Assembly (NCBI RefSeq): GCF_000327385.1
Contig: NW_008706748.1
Location: 311,817 to 375,816 of the forward strand
DNA: 64,000 nt
Direction: 5' to 3'
From: Lottia gigantea
Lineage: Eukaryota; Mollusca; Gastropoda; Lottiidae
Shown here: one piece after another, positions 22,701 to 34,700 of the stretch
Layout of the letters: each line of letters opens with the position of its first letter
Position numbering within the stretch: the stretch's first letter is position 1
Notes under the pieces: generated by a model
What the model was told of the DNA's origin: nothing
The model's database searches: none
What the model saw: only the letters and a program-made list of their open reading frames with translations
Translations under genes and position numbers: made by a program

Positions 22701-25700
22701 ATCATTTGAAGATATTTGATTGATTAGGCAAGAAATTTAAACATTGTGAAACCTCTGTTACAAAATATTTTGAAATTTAATACTTATATGATGATATTTC
22801 AGAGAAATTTTATTTTATTATATGCCCACGTCCGTCCGTTGGTCCGTCCACAATTGCTCGTAATGGCACTTAAGAATGCACAATTCTTGACTGATTTTGA
22901 TTTTATAGGATAATATTTCAAAGAAATTTTATATTTTTATTCTGCTATATGTAAATGATTAATTCTTGGGTTAAGAAATTAAAATTAGACCAAACTTTCG
23001 TTTCGTTTTTTATTTTTGATATAGCCACTACAGTTAGGTTCTAACGACAGCCCCTGTTAACCTTTTGACCTAACCTGATAGACATTGCATTGCAAAATGC
23101 CAGTGCTGGAGAGGGTAGAAATTCATTGGTCATCGAGTTAGGTCAAAGGGTTAATTTGACAAACGTTCAAGTGGGCTGTCGTTAGACCCTAACTGAAATG
23201 GCTATATTAAAAATAAAAGCAAATAAAAAAGGAAATGAAGTTTGGTTATGTGATTGCACACAATTTCCCTTTAATTAGCTGTTTGTATTAAAATAGCTTT
23301 CTATTCATCACTTTGTCACAAAAATCTCGATTCCTCATTCATCATAATACACAAGGACAAGTAGGGGACAAACAAAAACTTGGTTCAAATTGTTACAATT
23401 CTTAATGAATATACAGCAAATTATTTCTGAGCTGAAGAAAGTTGTTAATTAATTTGTAATTAAGATGTAGGTTAATTGTAGTCATTATTTTTAATTAATC
23501 AGACTGGTTTAATGAATATATGAATAATAGTTAATAGTCAATGTTTTGTTGAAGTTACATAGCGGCAGCCCCATCGCCAGGAATGAATTGGTACTGGGGC
23601 TCAGTTTAAGAATAAAAGACCCAGAGAACTCATTTCTAACAATTTTGAGGTGCCAAAAACATATCAAAATCTATATCTTTTTGATTTTGTACAAAGACAC
23701 TGTAAATGAATCAATCTCTGTTGTACTGAATAACATTTTGCTGCTGGGGCTTAATTCTCACTTGCTGGAGCCCTGCCCCCACGAACCCCACCCTAACAAC
23801 GAGGCTGCATAGTAGGTAAAACATAACAAGAGATTTTAGACTTAAAATATTGTTCAAAGCAGTAAACCCAGAGAGCTGTTCAAATCTTAAAATTTAAAAA
23901 ATGTTAAATACAGCATCTTCACAATGTCAAGCTATTATATTACAGACTTCTTCTTAACTGTTTATTAAAGTGATACTACGTCTTAGAATGAACATAAAAT
24001 TTAACTTCTCGAAAAGGTCAATATGAGTATATATTCATCTGTGAACTTACCTGGTGTCATAAAGTTACAACAGAATCCCTGTAAAATTGGAAAATTCATA
24101 AAACTAAGTAATTATTGAAAAACACGTAATCTTGATATTAAGTGTTTTTCAATAGTTTATTGCATTTTTATGGATAATTACTAAGTTTTTTTGATTTATC
24201 GGATTATATAAGGATCCTGTTATGTTATTTATGACACCAGGTATATCTACTGGCTCTTATTCGCCAAGTTTAAAATTCTTAGATTTTATGTTAATTCTAA
24301 GACGTAGTATCACTTTAAAATGAACTATCAGATCATAGAGGGGAATAATGAAAATGTTAAGATTTTAGTTAAATTATTAGTTGCCTTTTTTTACAGATTT
24401 TATTCTTAATCAATTTCAAAGTAATTTTGTTATAGTTTTATTTTAAGATTCAAGCCTGCTTAATAATTATGCCAATTTTTTTCATATCCTTTAACAATGT
24501 CACTATGTTTCCTGACCTTGACTGTGACCTTGGCTTTAACTAGTGCTGGCAAGATATATCAGTGAATCGACGTATCGCGATAAGACATGCCACAATACAC
24601 ACTAGGTTGTGTATCAATTTTTTCGTGGTTAGCTTTATTTGGCACTCATTATTACAACTATGTTTAGAAGACATATAGAAGTAGAAAGGTTAGGTTAAAA
24701 TACTAAGATATATGGATATACTACTTCTAGTTTTATCATTTTACTTGATAACGTAACGTCGTATGTATTCAATTCAGAAGTAGTATATCCATGTATCTTA
24801 GTGATTTGATGATGCAAATATTAAAAATACACGCTATGAATTAACACTGCTATTTTAACCATTTGAGCCTCTATTTTCTCGTCTCTTGTTAACAGAAAAT
24901 GGCGAAAAGGAACCAGAAGTTATAACAACAACTACCAGTGGTAATAATACTCTGTCCTATCTCTTTCTCACTTTTAATGTTATATTTAGTTTTGATACTT
25001 GCATTTTGTCCTGTTTCCATTTGGTCAGTGATCCAAGTTGGATAGGTTGAAATGGAAAGAGCATTTAATTTAGCGGGATGGGACAATTAATTCAGTCCTT
25101 TTTTGCTAAATCCTGTACATGTTCAAGCTTTCTGGACAGCTGGAAATCAAGAATGTTGGCCATCTTCGTTAGCTCAATTGATATGCAGAAAACTCCTTGG
25201 ATCTGTATTGAAGATAATGTATTCGATAAGAGCTCATCTCAAGCTATCAAAGCACGTTTCAGATACAAAACCCTCATCAGGACAGCTAGTTTAGGCAGGA
25301 CAAAATGCTCATCTCAAGCTATCAAGGCACGTTTCAGATATAAAACCCTCATTAAGACGGCTCGTTTGGATAGAACAAAATGCAAGTATTGATAAGTTAA
25401 TGTTGTTCACATGTAATATTGTTATTGCTTTCACTGTTCAGTTCACATCAGGGATAAGAGGAATTTGGTGGTGATGGGGGTGAAAAAAGGTCACCTTAAG
25501 TTAGGAACGATATTGGGGAAAAGATATGGAAGAGTTTTTGAAATCTTTTCCATTAGGGACAGAAATAATCTTAATTTTAGAAGTTTGTATCTAATACCCT
25601 AATCTCTTTCGTATACGTTAACAATTTCTCTAAAATTTTCTGTAACTTTTCTCATTAACAGGGATACCTGGAAAAAATTATATTCATAACAATTACACAT

Positions 25701-28700
25701 TTTAAATTGTATCATGCACTGTAACAGGTTTTAGGGTTCTAATATTTAAAGGGGTTAATCAAGAATCAGGGGAGAGGGTTTGAAAATTTCAATTTTTTAT
25801 TTTCAGTATTTACAAATAATATTTTCAAGTTTTTTTAACAGATTATTGTATTTTAATGTTGTAATTGCATGTGTATTTACATTTAAATCTAGGTCAAACT
25901 TTGCATGTGCTTTTTAAAGATACATGTTCATTTTTAAGGAAACAGTTTAAGTACTTGACCTATTTTTGTTTTGCATGTGCATTGTTAATATATAGGTCAA
26001 AGCATCTTATTACAGCACATGTTTTGATGGTATTGAAGCTGTCTTTTTTGTAAATTTATTTTATGCTTGAAACAAGTTTAAATATTAGTTGAAACTAAAG
26101 TTCATGTTCTGCTTTATCTTATAAAATGTTAAAAATTTGTGGTTTTTGTGGCAATGCATGTGTAAATCGTATATTTGTAGACGTTATTGAAGTTGAAAAT
26201 GAACCAGAATATCAACCTCCCTCATCCCATACAATAGAAGATGGTAAAACATACATTTTTATCTTGCAGATTATAATATCTCTTCACTCTAATTCATTAT
26301 TCTTAACTCTTTTGTGTACCAAACCCTCCAAATTCCAACTTTTTCAGGCACTTGTCCAAAAAACATTGCAACTGTGAGGTAACAAACAAAGTATCTGACC
26401 TTGTTTGCAATTGTGTATTGTGTAAAAAATCTTTTTGCATCATTCTGATTTTCCAACCAGTGTCTCTACTTCCAGAAAAATGTGTGACTAGATTATTGCA
26501 GAATGTTTTTTTTACTGGTTGGTATTAAGTTGAAATGAGAATTTTAATCATAGAAAGCACAGGCCTAGGTTCAAAGCAAGCACTATTCATTTACAAGTAC
26601 TGGTTAGCTTAGTAATATTTTGTTAGTTTTAACAATAATAATAAATTTATTTTGGTGGTACAGACTTGTTCAGACTGTAATAAACAAAATGCTTCTTTGT
26701 ATAAATTGGTGTCATTGGCAAGACAGGGTCATCGCTCACGGATACCTAATGTCACTTTCTGATTTATTTTGTCATCTCAGCATCCATCCCTTTTGACAAT
26801 CCGCATAGCTGAAAAATAAGTTCAATTTCTGTTCATTCCTTCCGGAGAGTCCACATGACTTAAAATGGTCATTTGATAGACACATTCTAGCTAAGTTCAG
26901 AATAAAGAGTTTTTAAGAGTTGGAATTTGGAGGATTCCCTGTTGTAAAATAGTGCTTAATATCATTGCAATACAAACATACAGTTTAATAATTCAAATAT
27001 TGTAATTTCATTTGGTTTGTGTGATTTTTAAATATCATTTGTATTTAATATTTCAATGATCACATGTTGTCACCTCATTGTTGTACATGTCACTTCATTG
27101 TATTAATAATATCACATTGAAAACAAGCTTAAAGGGATACTGTCACCTAATTATTCATAGCTAATAGATCTTAAAACCTAGGAAGTTCAAGCACATACCA
27201 TGATTGAAGATTTACTTCTACTAAGGGTCACCTTCACACCTTCATAACCTTAAATTCAAGTATAGTTTAACAAATATTTTTGCTGACTCAGGCCAGATTC
27301 AAAACCTAAACATAAAGCAGTCCAATTATATTGAGGTAGAATAAATAGTATTTGAAACTATACAAACTTACATTATGATATCACTACACTACCAATTTGT
27401 AATATTCATCAGTTGGCCCTTGGCCCAATTAAATATTCTTGCATTTAAGTGTTAGTTAGTTTGATGTGTTTGACAGAAGATGCTTAATGACAAGACTCCA
27501 AGCTCTTAAAGGATGTAGACTGCTTTATATTTTGAATCTGGCCTGGATGAGCACAAATATTTTGGTTGATAAATAATTAGGCCAATGTGTCCCTTTAAAG
27601 TTATGTTCACACTAGTATAGATATCGTACAGTATCATTGATTGGTCAGAAACCGGTCTAAAACTAAATTTGACACGTTTCAGCCAATCAAAACATAGTTT
27701 ATGCAATCACATGTTTCAATGAACTGAGGAAAGTTTCTTGAAAACTTAACTGAGATAAAATTAATATTTGAAGAAATATACTAATCTGATTGGTCAATGA
27801 TATTAAATTTATAATTAATTTGACCAATCAGATTACTGGAATACTAAAATTATCTTAAATTATGTTTTCAAGAATCTTTCCCAAGGTGTATAGAATTAGT
27901 AAGAGCCTTAGGGTAGAAATTCGTAGAAAAATAGCAGCTATATTTGCAGTTAGATGTTGTAGTTTGCAGCTAAATGTGTAGATGTCAAATTTATCCTGAA
28001 AATGTCCCAATTACAAGTTTTTAAACTTTATTATCAGTTTCCAAGATTTATTTAACAAAAATAATATGCATTTTGAAAAATGTTTTAGTAAAAGCGAACA
28101 ACTGAATGCAGGGTTTTACCTGCTTCATCAAATAAAATTGTGAAACAAGGCCCTGTGCTGTCATCAGCATGACTTCACAAGGCCCTGCTTTGTCTTGTCA
28201 ACATGACTTCACAAGGCCCTGCATTGTCTTGTCAACATGACTTCATAAGGCCCTGCATTGTCTTGTCAGCATGACTTCATAAGGCCCTGCATTGTCTTGT
28301 CAACATGACTTCACAAGGCCCTGCATTGTCTTGTCAACATGACTTCATAAGGCCCTGCATTGTCTTGTCAGCATGACTTCATAAGGCCCTGCATTGTCTT
28401 GTCAACATGACTTCACAAGGCCCTGCATTGTCCTGTCAACATGACTTCACAAGGCCCTGCATTGTCCTGTCAACATGACTTCACAAGGCCCTGCATTGTC
28501 CTGTTAGCATGTCTGTTTAACCCATTCTAGTTCCATCTTTTAATGCTAACCCCATTGTTTTTATATGCTTTAAACCATCACTGTGGTGAAAGTAATGCCA
28601 AGCTTTATTCTGTTTGCTAACTGAAGTTGGAAATCAAAATAAGGTTTTCAAGCAAGACCATTCCGTTTATCAAAATCTTGTCTGAAGAATGACAAAATGA

Positions 28701-31700
28701 GTAATTGTTTTATAAAAGTGGACTCCTTCAAAGAGAAGTACCATCAGATGCTTTTATTCATCCCTTTCTAAATTCAGAGAAACCCCGTAATCTTTATCAA
28801 TGGAAAGATAATCCTTTCACTGGTTAAGCTGAGTAAATGTCTTGAGCTCATTTCATCTTCCGGACACATGATTCTGATAAACAACCCTCATCAGGAAAGC
28901 TATTTGGCATTACCTTCACATTATGCTTTGATTGCTAACACCGATGTTCTGTGATTCTGTTTCTTGCTTCTTAACACTTCACTCTTTGATATAGATATTC
29001 CTGAAGAGCCAGAGCTAACTACACCAGACCCTGAAGTCTCTGAGAATACAGAGCTTGAGTCTCTGCCCCCTCCTGCACCAGAAGTATTAGCCCCTCAAGA
29101 ACACGAAACCCAGAACGTTCACGAGCCAGAAGTGGAAGCTTCTCAGACGCCAGAAGTCTCTGCTCTTCCGGAGCCAATCAGCTCCGAACCCACTGAAAAA
29201 GAAGATCATGAAAATTCTCGTAATATCTCTGAAAATGGTAATATTTTGACTAATTTCTGTATTACATCCGTTTTTATTAGAAAACTTGTTAGCTGCACCA
29301 AATTTGATTTCTGACCTTGGAATTCTTTTTCAAGGTCATATCTTTGACTCTTGTTATTTTTGTATAATTTTTTTGGTTGAAATTAATCCTTTTTCACCAT
29401 TAACTTGAAGTTTTTAGTAGAATACTTGAGTTTTTTTCCATTTAAATTTCAACTTTTATTTGTTGTTGACCTCTTTCACATGTGACCTTGACCCTTAATC
29501 TATAGATTTAGATTGTGTATCATTTTGCGTGATATATTTCAACTTGTATTCATTGAAGGTATATACTTTATTTTCAAAAAAAATATTTAAGATCCCCCTA
29601 TTTTTGATTTTTAAAACATATTTTTTGAAGAAAGTGGACTCAAAGTGTTCGATTTTTACAGTCGCTATGTTTCAAAGAGTTTCAAGAGAAAATGAATATC
29701 AGTCACCTTTCAATGATGATATTAAGCTCCCCTAACATATCTGTCTCTTTCTCCCTTTTAGTTCAATAGCAGCTTTTTCACATAGAATTTTGCTTCAATG
29801 ACACTTTTTTGCATGTTAGTGCTTTTTTCACCTAAAACAGTTCTAATTTGAAACTCCAAATTTCCACTTTTTCCATTTCACAGTTTTGTTAAATCTAATT
29901 AATTTTTCCATTTTTTCATCTCCATTTCTAAATTAATTTTTAAAAATGTTCATGTTTTATTTTATGTTTCTAATTTCTTTGTTTTTAAAACCATACCTTT
30001 AACATAATAATAATTAAAATCAAGGTTGGAAATCAATGGATGAGATCCAAATAGTTTTTCTGAAAAAAATACACTTTGCATTTTGTCATAAAGTTAACTC
30101 CTTTTTTGGCTATATAAGTACTAGTCTCATCATACTTTAGATTTTTTTTGTGATAATACTTTGAGAAAAAAGTTAAAAAGAAATTATTCTCTGAAAATGA
30201 ATTTTTGTATGGTTTTAAAACTATTCTACCCAATTGTTTACAAAGAGATGGAGAAATTTCTCTTTTTAACACATTTACCATCAGAAAACAAAGTGATAAA
30301 GTGATCATATGAAATATATCAGTGAAAATTTGGTCACAGGAAATTTATCGCAGCGAAACTTTCCTCATTGTACATTGCATGGTGTTGCCCGTCTTCATTA
30401 CTCAAATAATTGAAAAAGAGCAGGCTAATGCCACTGTCCTGGCAAAATTGCACCCTGCATGGCGTTTCCTGTCTTCATTAGCCCACATGGTGCAGAAAAG
30501 TAGGACGTAAAACTCCATTCATTTCATTTCCCAGTTATTAGAAATAAAGAGCAAATTTCTCCATCTCTAGACCTATGTTGATATTATTGCATGTCCTGTT
30601 CTGTTTATATCCTATATTTCTCTAACCCCTTTGTTTAACAGAAGCAACTGAGACTGTCCGAGAAAGGGAACCCACACCCGAACCCGAGCCCGAACCCGAG
30701 CCCGATCATCATTTTAACACATACGAAACTACTGAAACAACTTCCGAAAATATTGATTCAACCACTGAACATGTCGAATCAACTTTCGAACATGTCGAAT
30801 CAACCGGTATTACTAATGATGAGCCATATTATTCCAGCGCCGAGCCGGTTGTTTCTAACGGCAGCGATGATTATGAAAATGGTAAACTTTGCGTTAAATT
30901 AAGAGTGAAAAAAAAATAACAAAACTTTAGCGAAAGGGTACTAACATGTGTGTTTTCTTCAGAATTAACAAGATTCTCTGGGTGGTATTGCAATGTGAAT
31001 AATTGGACGCTATTTGTGGGTGAAAAATACATAAAGATACTTTGTTTCAATTATGGTAGTTTTACATCAGATCTTGAAATGTTTCGATATTTTTTTTTTT
31101 TTCTGATCCTTGTTTTTGAGAAGTTGGCCATAAGAATTCAAAGGTTTATTGTAGAAACAAATTTTATTTAAAGTAATTGTTTGCCACAAAATTGTCTCCA
31201 ATTATTCACAACCAACTAAATATACATCTTACTTTTTTATCTCTTTCTTTGTATACAACTCTTAAAAGACATGCTTTCAAAATTTTGTGTTTTTAGGTAT
31301 TTTCTTGAAATTTAATTAAATAGTTAAAATATTTCTTAAATTCCAAACATAACTTAAAAAATGAGTGAAACCATATTTCTTTTAAAAGATGTTTGTATTC
31401 AACTTTTATGTTTAGTGTTGCTTTCAAGTTAGTGTCTGTCTTGTCTTGTTATATTTTTAGCTTTTACATTCCTTATGAAGAATTTTTTCAAATTATTTAT
31501 ATATTTTTTCAAGTAGAATTTTTAAATTTTTTGTTAGTTAATTAAATTAGTTAAATAATCAAGATTTCTCAAAAGCTATTTTCTTGCATTTTTGCAATAT
31601 ACCAACTTAAAGATGCACATTTCTCTGGTGGAAGGAATTTAAAGAGTTATAGAATATTTTAAGGAAGGTGCCAATGCTCTAGAAGCTTGGAAACTAATGA

Positions 31701-34700
31701 GGTGCTGGAACTGTCTGAAGATGAATGTTGGAAATGGTCAAGCATTAAAATAACCAATGGAATGGGAGGCTAGGCATCAAATGCATGATTAACACTGATG
31801 GGAAGGGTTTAAAAAATGCTAAGAATATATTTTTTTCTGTTGAAAATGAAAACAAGTTTTTTTTAAACCAACATGGCATCGTTGCATGACTAAGTATAAT
31901 TTGTGTTGTTTTATCATATAAGCTATCATTATATACAATGTCGTTATATATATGTCTGCATTGTGTGAAATATTAAGATTTTGTGTCGATTTTGAAAAGT
32001 TTTTGTGTGCATCATCCATCATTATATATATACAAAGTAATAATTGTATGCATATATTATATTTTCAAGTGTAATGTTACATATTATGTGTGCTCAATAT
32101 ATCGTATAATCTTAGAGGAAAATATTTGCTTTGCTTTGAGTCAATATCTTTATTTCAGAGAACTTTTTTCTTGCAGCTTTTTTTTCCTATTTAGCGGTTT
32201 TTTTTAAAATTCTGTTTGAGAAATTTGGATATTAAACACAAAATATTAATTATTATGTTTTTTGTAATTTTTTTTCAATAATTTTATATTTCAATTCATA
32301 TTTTAAAATTAATTTAAAAGCATGAAATTGAGTTATTTCCCCTTGTATTCCCAGGGTAGGAATTAACAATCTTTTTGCAGTGATATTTTGTTGAAAATTG
32401 AAAACTTAATGTATGTTAACAAGCATTTAGGTGTAAATAGATAAGGCATAGTACAGGATTATGAATACAGTAGAATATAGAAGTAGTAAAAATACTTCTG
32501 AAACTCGTTTGAATACAATGGGGACATGTTTCGCTTCTATTTTATACTGTATTAAATATCCTACCCTGTAAAACTTACTGTCTCTATTTGCCTCTTATTG
32601 AAGTATTTTGCCGTGTGTTTTGTGGATTTGAATGTTAACTAATCGGAATGCTTAATTTATAGTGTCTGAGGTGACCAATCATACAGTAACAGAAACCTTC
32701 ACCACAGAAACTGTACAATCTACAGAAACAGTGCCTCAAGTTGAAAATGGTAAAAATAGATTAGAATCTGTAGTTTTCTAGTTGTCATGGTGATTGGGCA
32801 CTCTTTCATTTCTTTATAGACTCTTTCATTTCAAACTAAAATTGCACTTATTTTCATGGTGATCGGCCACTTTTTAGATTCTAGACACTTAATTTCATTC
32901 ATTCTATAATTACATTTATCGTCATGGCAATAGGGGACATTGCTATGTAGACACTCTTTCATTGCTATGTAGACACTCTTTCATTTCTATGTAGACACTC
33001 TTTCATTGCTATGTAGACACTTTCAGTATAGTCTTTCTATAGTTACACTTAATGTCATGGTGATAGGATACACTTTAATTTCCAGGTAGACTTTCATTTC
33101 ATTCATTCTGATGCTGTTTTGGGAAATAATCCAGGAAAAATTGGCCATTATTTTTGCAAAATGGAAGTGGATAGGGTGACAGCAGACTTCAAGGAAATGA
33201 AATGGTGTCTCCCACAGCATAAAATGTGCAGAAACTCCCTGGCTTCTGTGTGGCTTCACCCCTTGAACCACACCAGACACCATGGGCCATTCAGCTTCGC
33301 TTGCTACAATTTGCTGTCCACACTTCCCAAAAGTTCTGAAAAATGGATTCAATGGTCACTTACATTTCTGATAACCCTTTCCATGGCTGTAGGTGAAACT
33401 TTTACGTGAAGTGTGATGTACCAACTTGGTCTTTCTAGGTTATATGATGGTTGATATTGTGTTATATGTACAATATCTGAAGTATCAATTTTATTCCCTA
33501 TAGACTAATATTTGTCAGATATCAATAGAGAAGTTGATATATGAAACCTTTTAAAGTCTTCTAGTGACCTTGTCACACACAAAGGTCTGTCTGTAACCCC
33601 AGCATTTTCAGTTGCTCATCTTGGAAGGTATTTAGTTTTTCACATTGTGTTGTTTTAACTCAATTCCAATTCATATGAATTTTTAAGTACCCATATCAGT
33701 TTTGTTCTCTATGAATACTTATAGCTGTCAGTGACCGAGTGGGTCCTAATAAGGTAAGAGTTGATAATATGTGACCAGGTATTAAGTTGCACTGCCCAGT
33801 AATAAGCTGACAGTGAAGTATTAAAAGGGGACTCAAATCTGGATATCAAATTGACTATATCATCTGAACGGAGAAAGCTATTGAGATGGAATTGGTATCA
33901 AAATGTAGCTGATGATGCCAGGAATCCAAATATACTAATACACAAAATGCTACTTAATACCTGGTTTGATGTGCAGGGTCACCTATACCTCTTTTTTTGG
34001 CCGTTGGTGACCTCTTTTGATCAGAAATTTGATGTTCCATTTGACCTTTCTAAGAATATGATAATTGGTATAGTATTATATGTAAAATATGTAAAGTATC
34101 GGTTTTGTTGCCTATACATACTAATCTCTGTCAGTGACCCAGAGAGCCTTATTCAGGGGAGTATTGATATAAAATAACAAGAGATAAGGGGCTCTACAGA
34201 CCAGTATAGGAGGCTTTATTGATATATTGTTGAGGTCTGGTCAATATTTACCAACAAGTATACTATATTATATATCTGTTTTCACTTGTTCTATTGAAGT
34301 GTCAGTTTTAGTTTCTGGTAACCTTGTCAAATATCATCAGTTGCCTCTTGTCATTCAGATCAAACTGTCCATTTCTAGATTTCTCAACAGCCACAATGGC
34401 TTTATTTGACACTAGCTTTCCCTATCCCAAAGTAGCCTTATTGGCTCTACTAGTTATACACTTGTTGATATTTAAAAGTGGCTCAGTTAGTGTGACACTC
34501 TGTCTCTATATCTTTTACATTGTCACAATGGGTCAGTTTTGTACTTTAAGCCTTTGTTTCCTACATTAGTCCCATGGACTTGAATTGCACCTTTTTTGTT
34601 AGTTAGATACTTTCTCAGAGCCTCTCTTTATCAAATTATATCTTGTGACAAGAATGACTCTAACTCGGAACATCTCTTTTCTAAGGAGACCCTTTGGTTC

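Larger units (their letters stand above)
21509..24895 (+). other. NHERF intron 21.5-24.9 kb
   Basis: AT-rich. It holds the MITEs at 22989 and 23965 and the foldback at 24702. A diverged 118-bp direct repeat lies at 22791-22830 and 22909-22945 (ATATTTCA-AGAAATTTTAT), around a TCCGTCCG motif. 21540-22780 shows nothing else. Confidence 0.7.
24941..28994 (+). other. NHERF introns around the 63-nt cassette exon
   Basis: Apart from the cassette exon at 26181-26243 this stretch holds the 75-bp duplication, two MITEs (27129, 27727) and the 34-bp minisatellite (28143). 25380-26180 and 26250-27128 show no further structure beyond AT-rich sequence. Confidence 0.65.
29238..30641 (+). other. NHERF intron between the two largest cassette exons
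   Basis: Very T-rich on the + strand. It holds a possible alternative last exon (29662-29735) and SINE pieces at 30360-30530. Nothing else was recognised. Confidence 0.6.

Noticed and set aside
25078-25392. 104-codon open frame with repeated AIKARFRYKTLI
   Set aside because: The repeat in the protein is only the 75-bp tandem DNA duplication; no homology or splice signals.
33023-33409. Open frames of about 100 codons on both strands
   Set aside because: Short overlapping frames in an NHERF intron, with no recognisable domain and no splice signals in phase.
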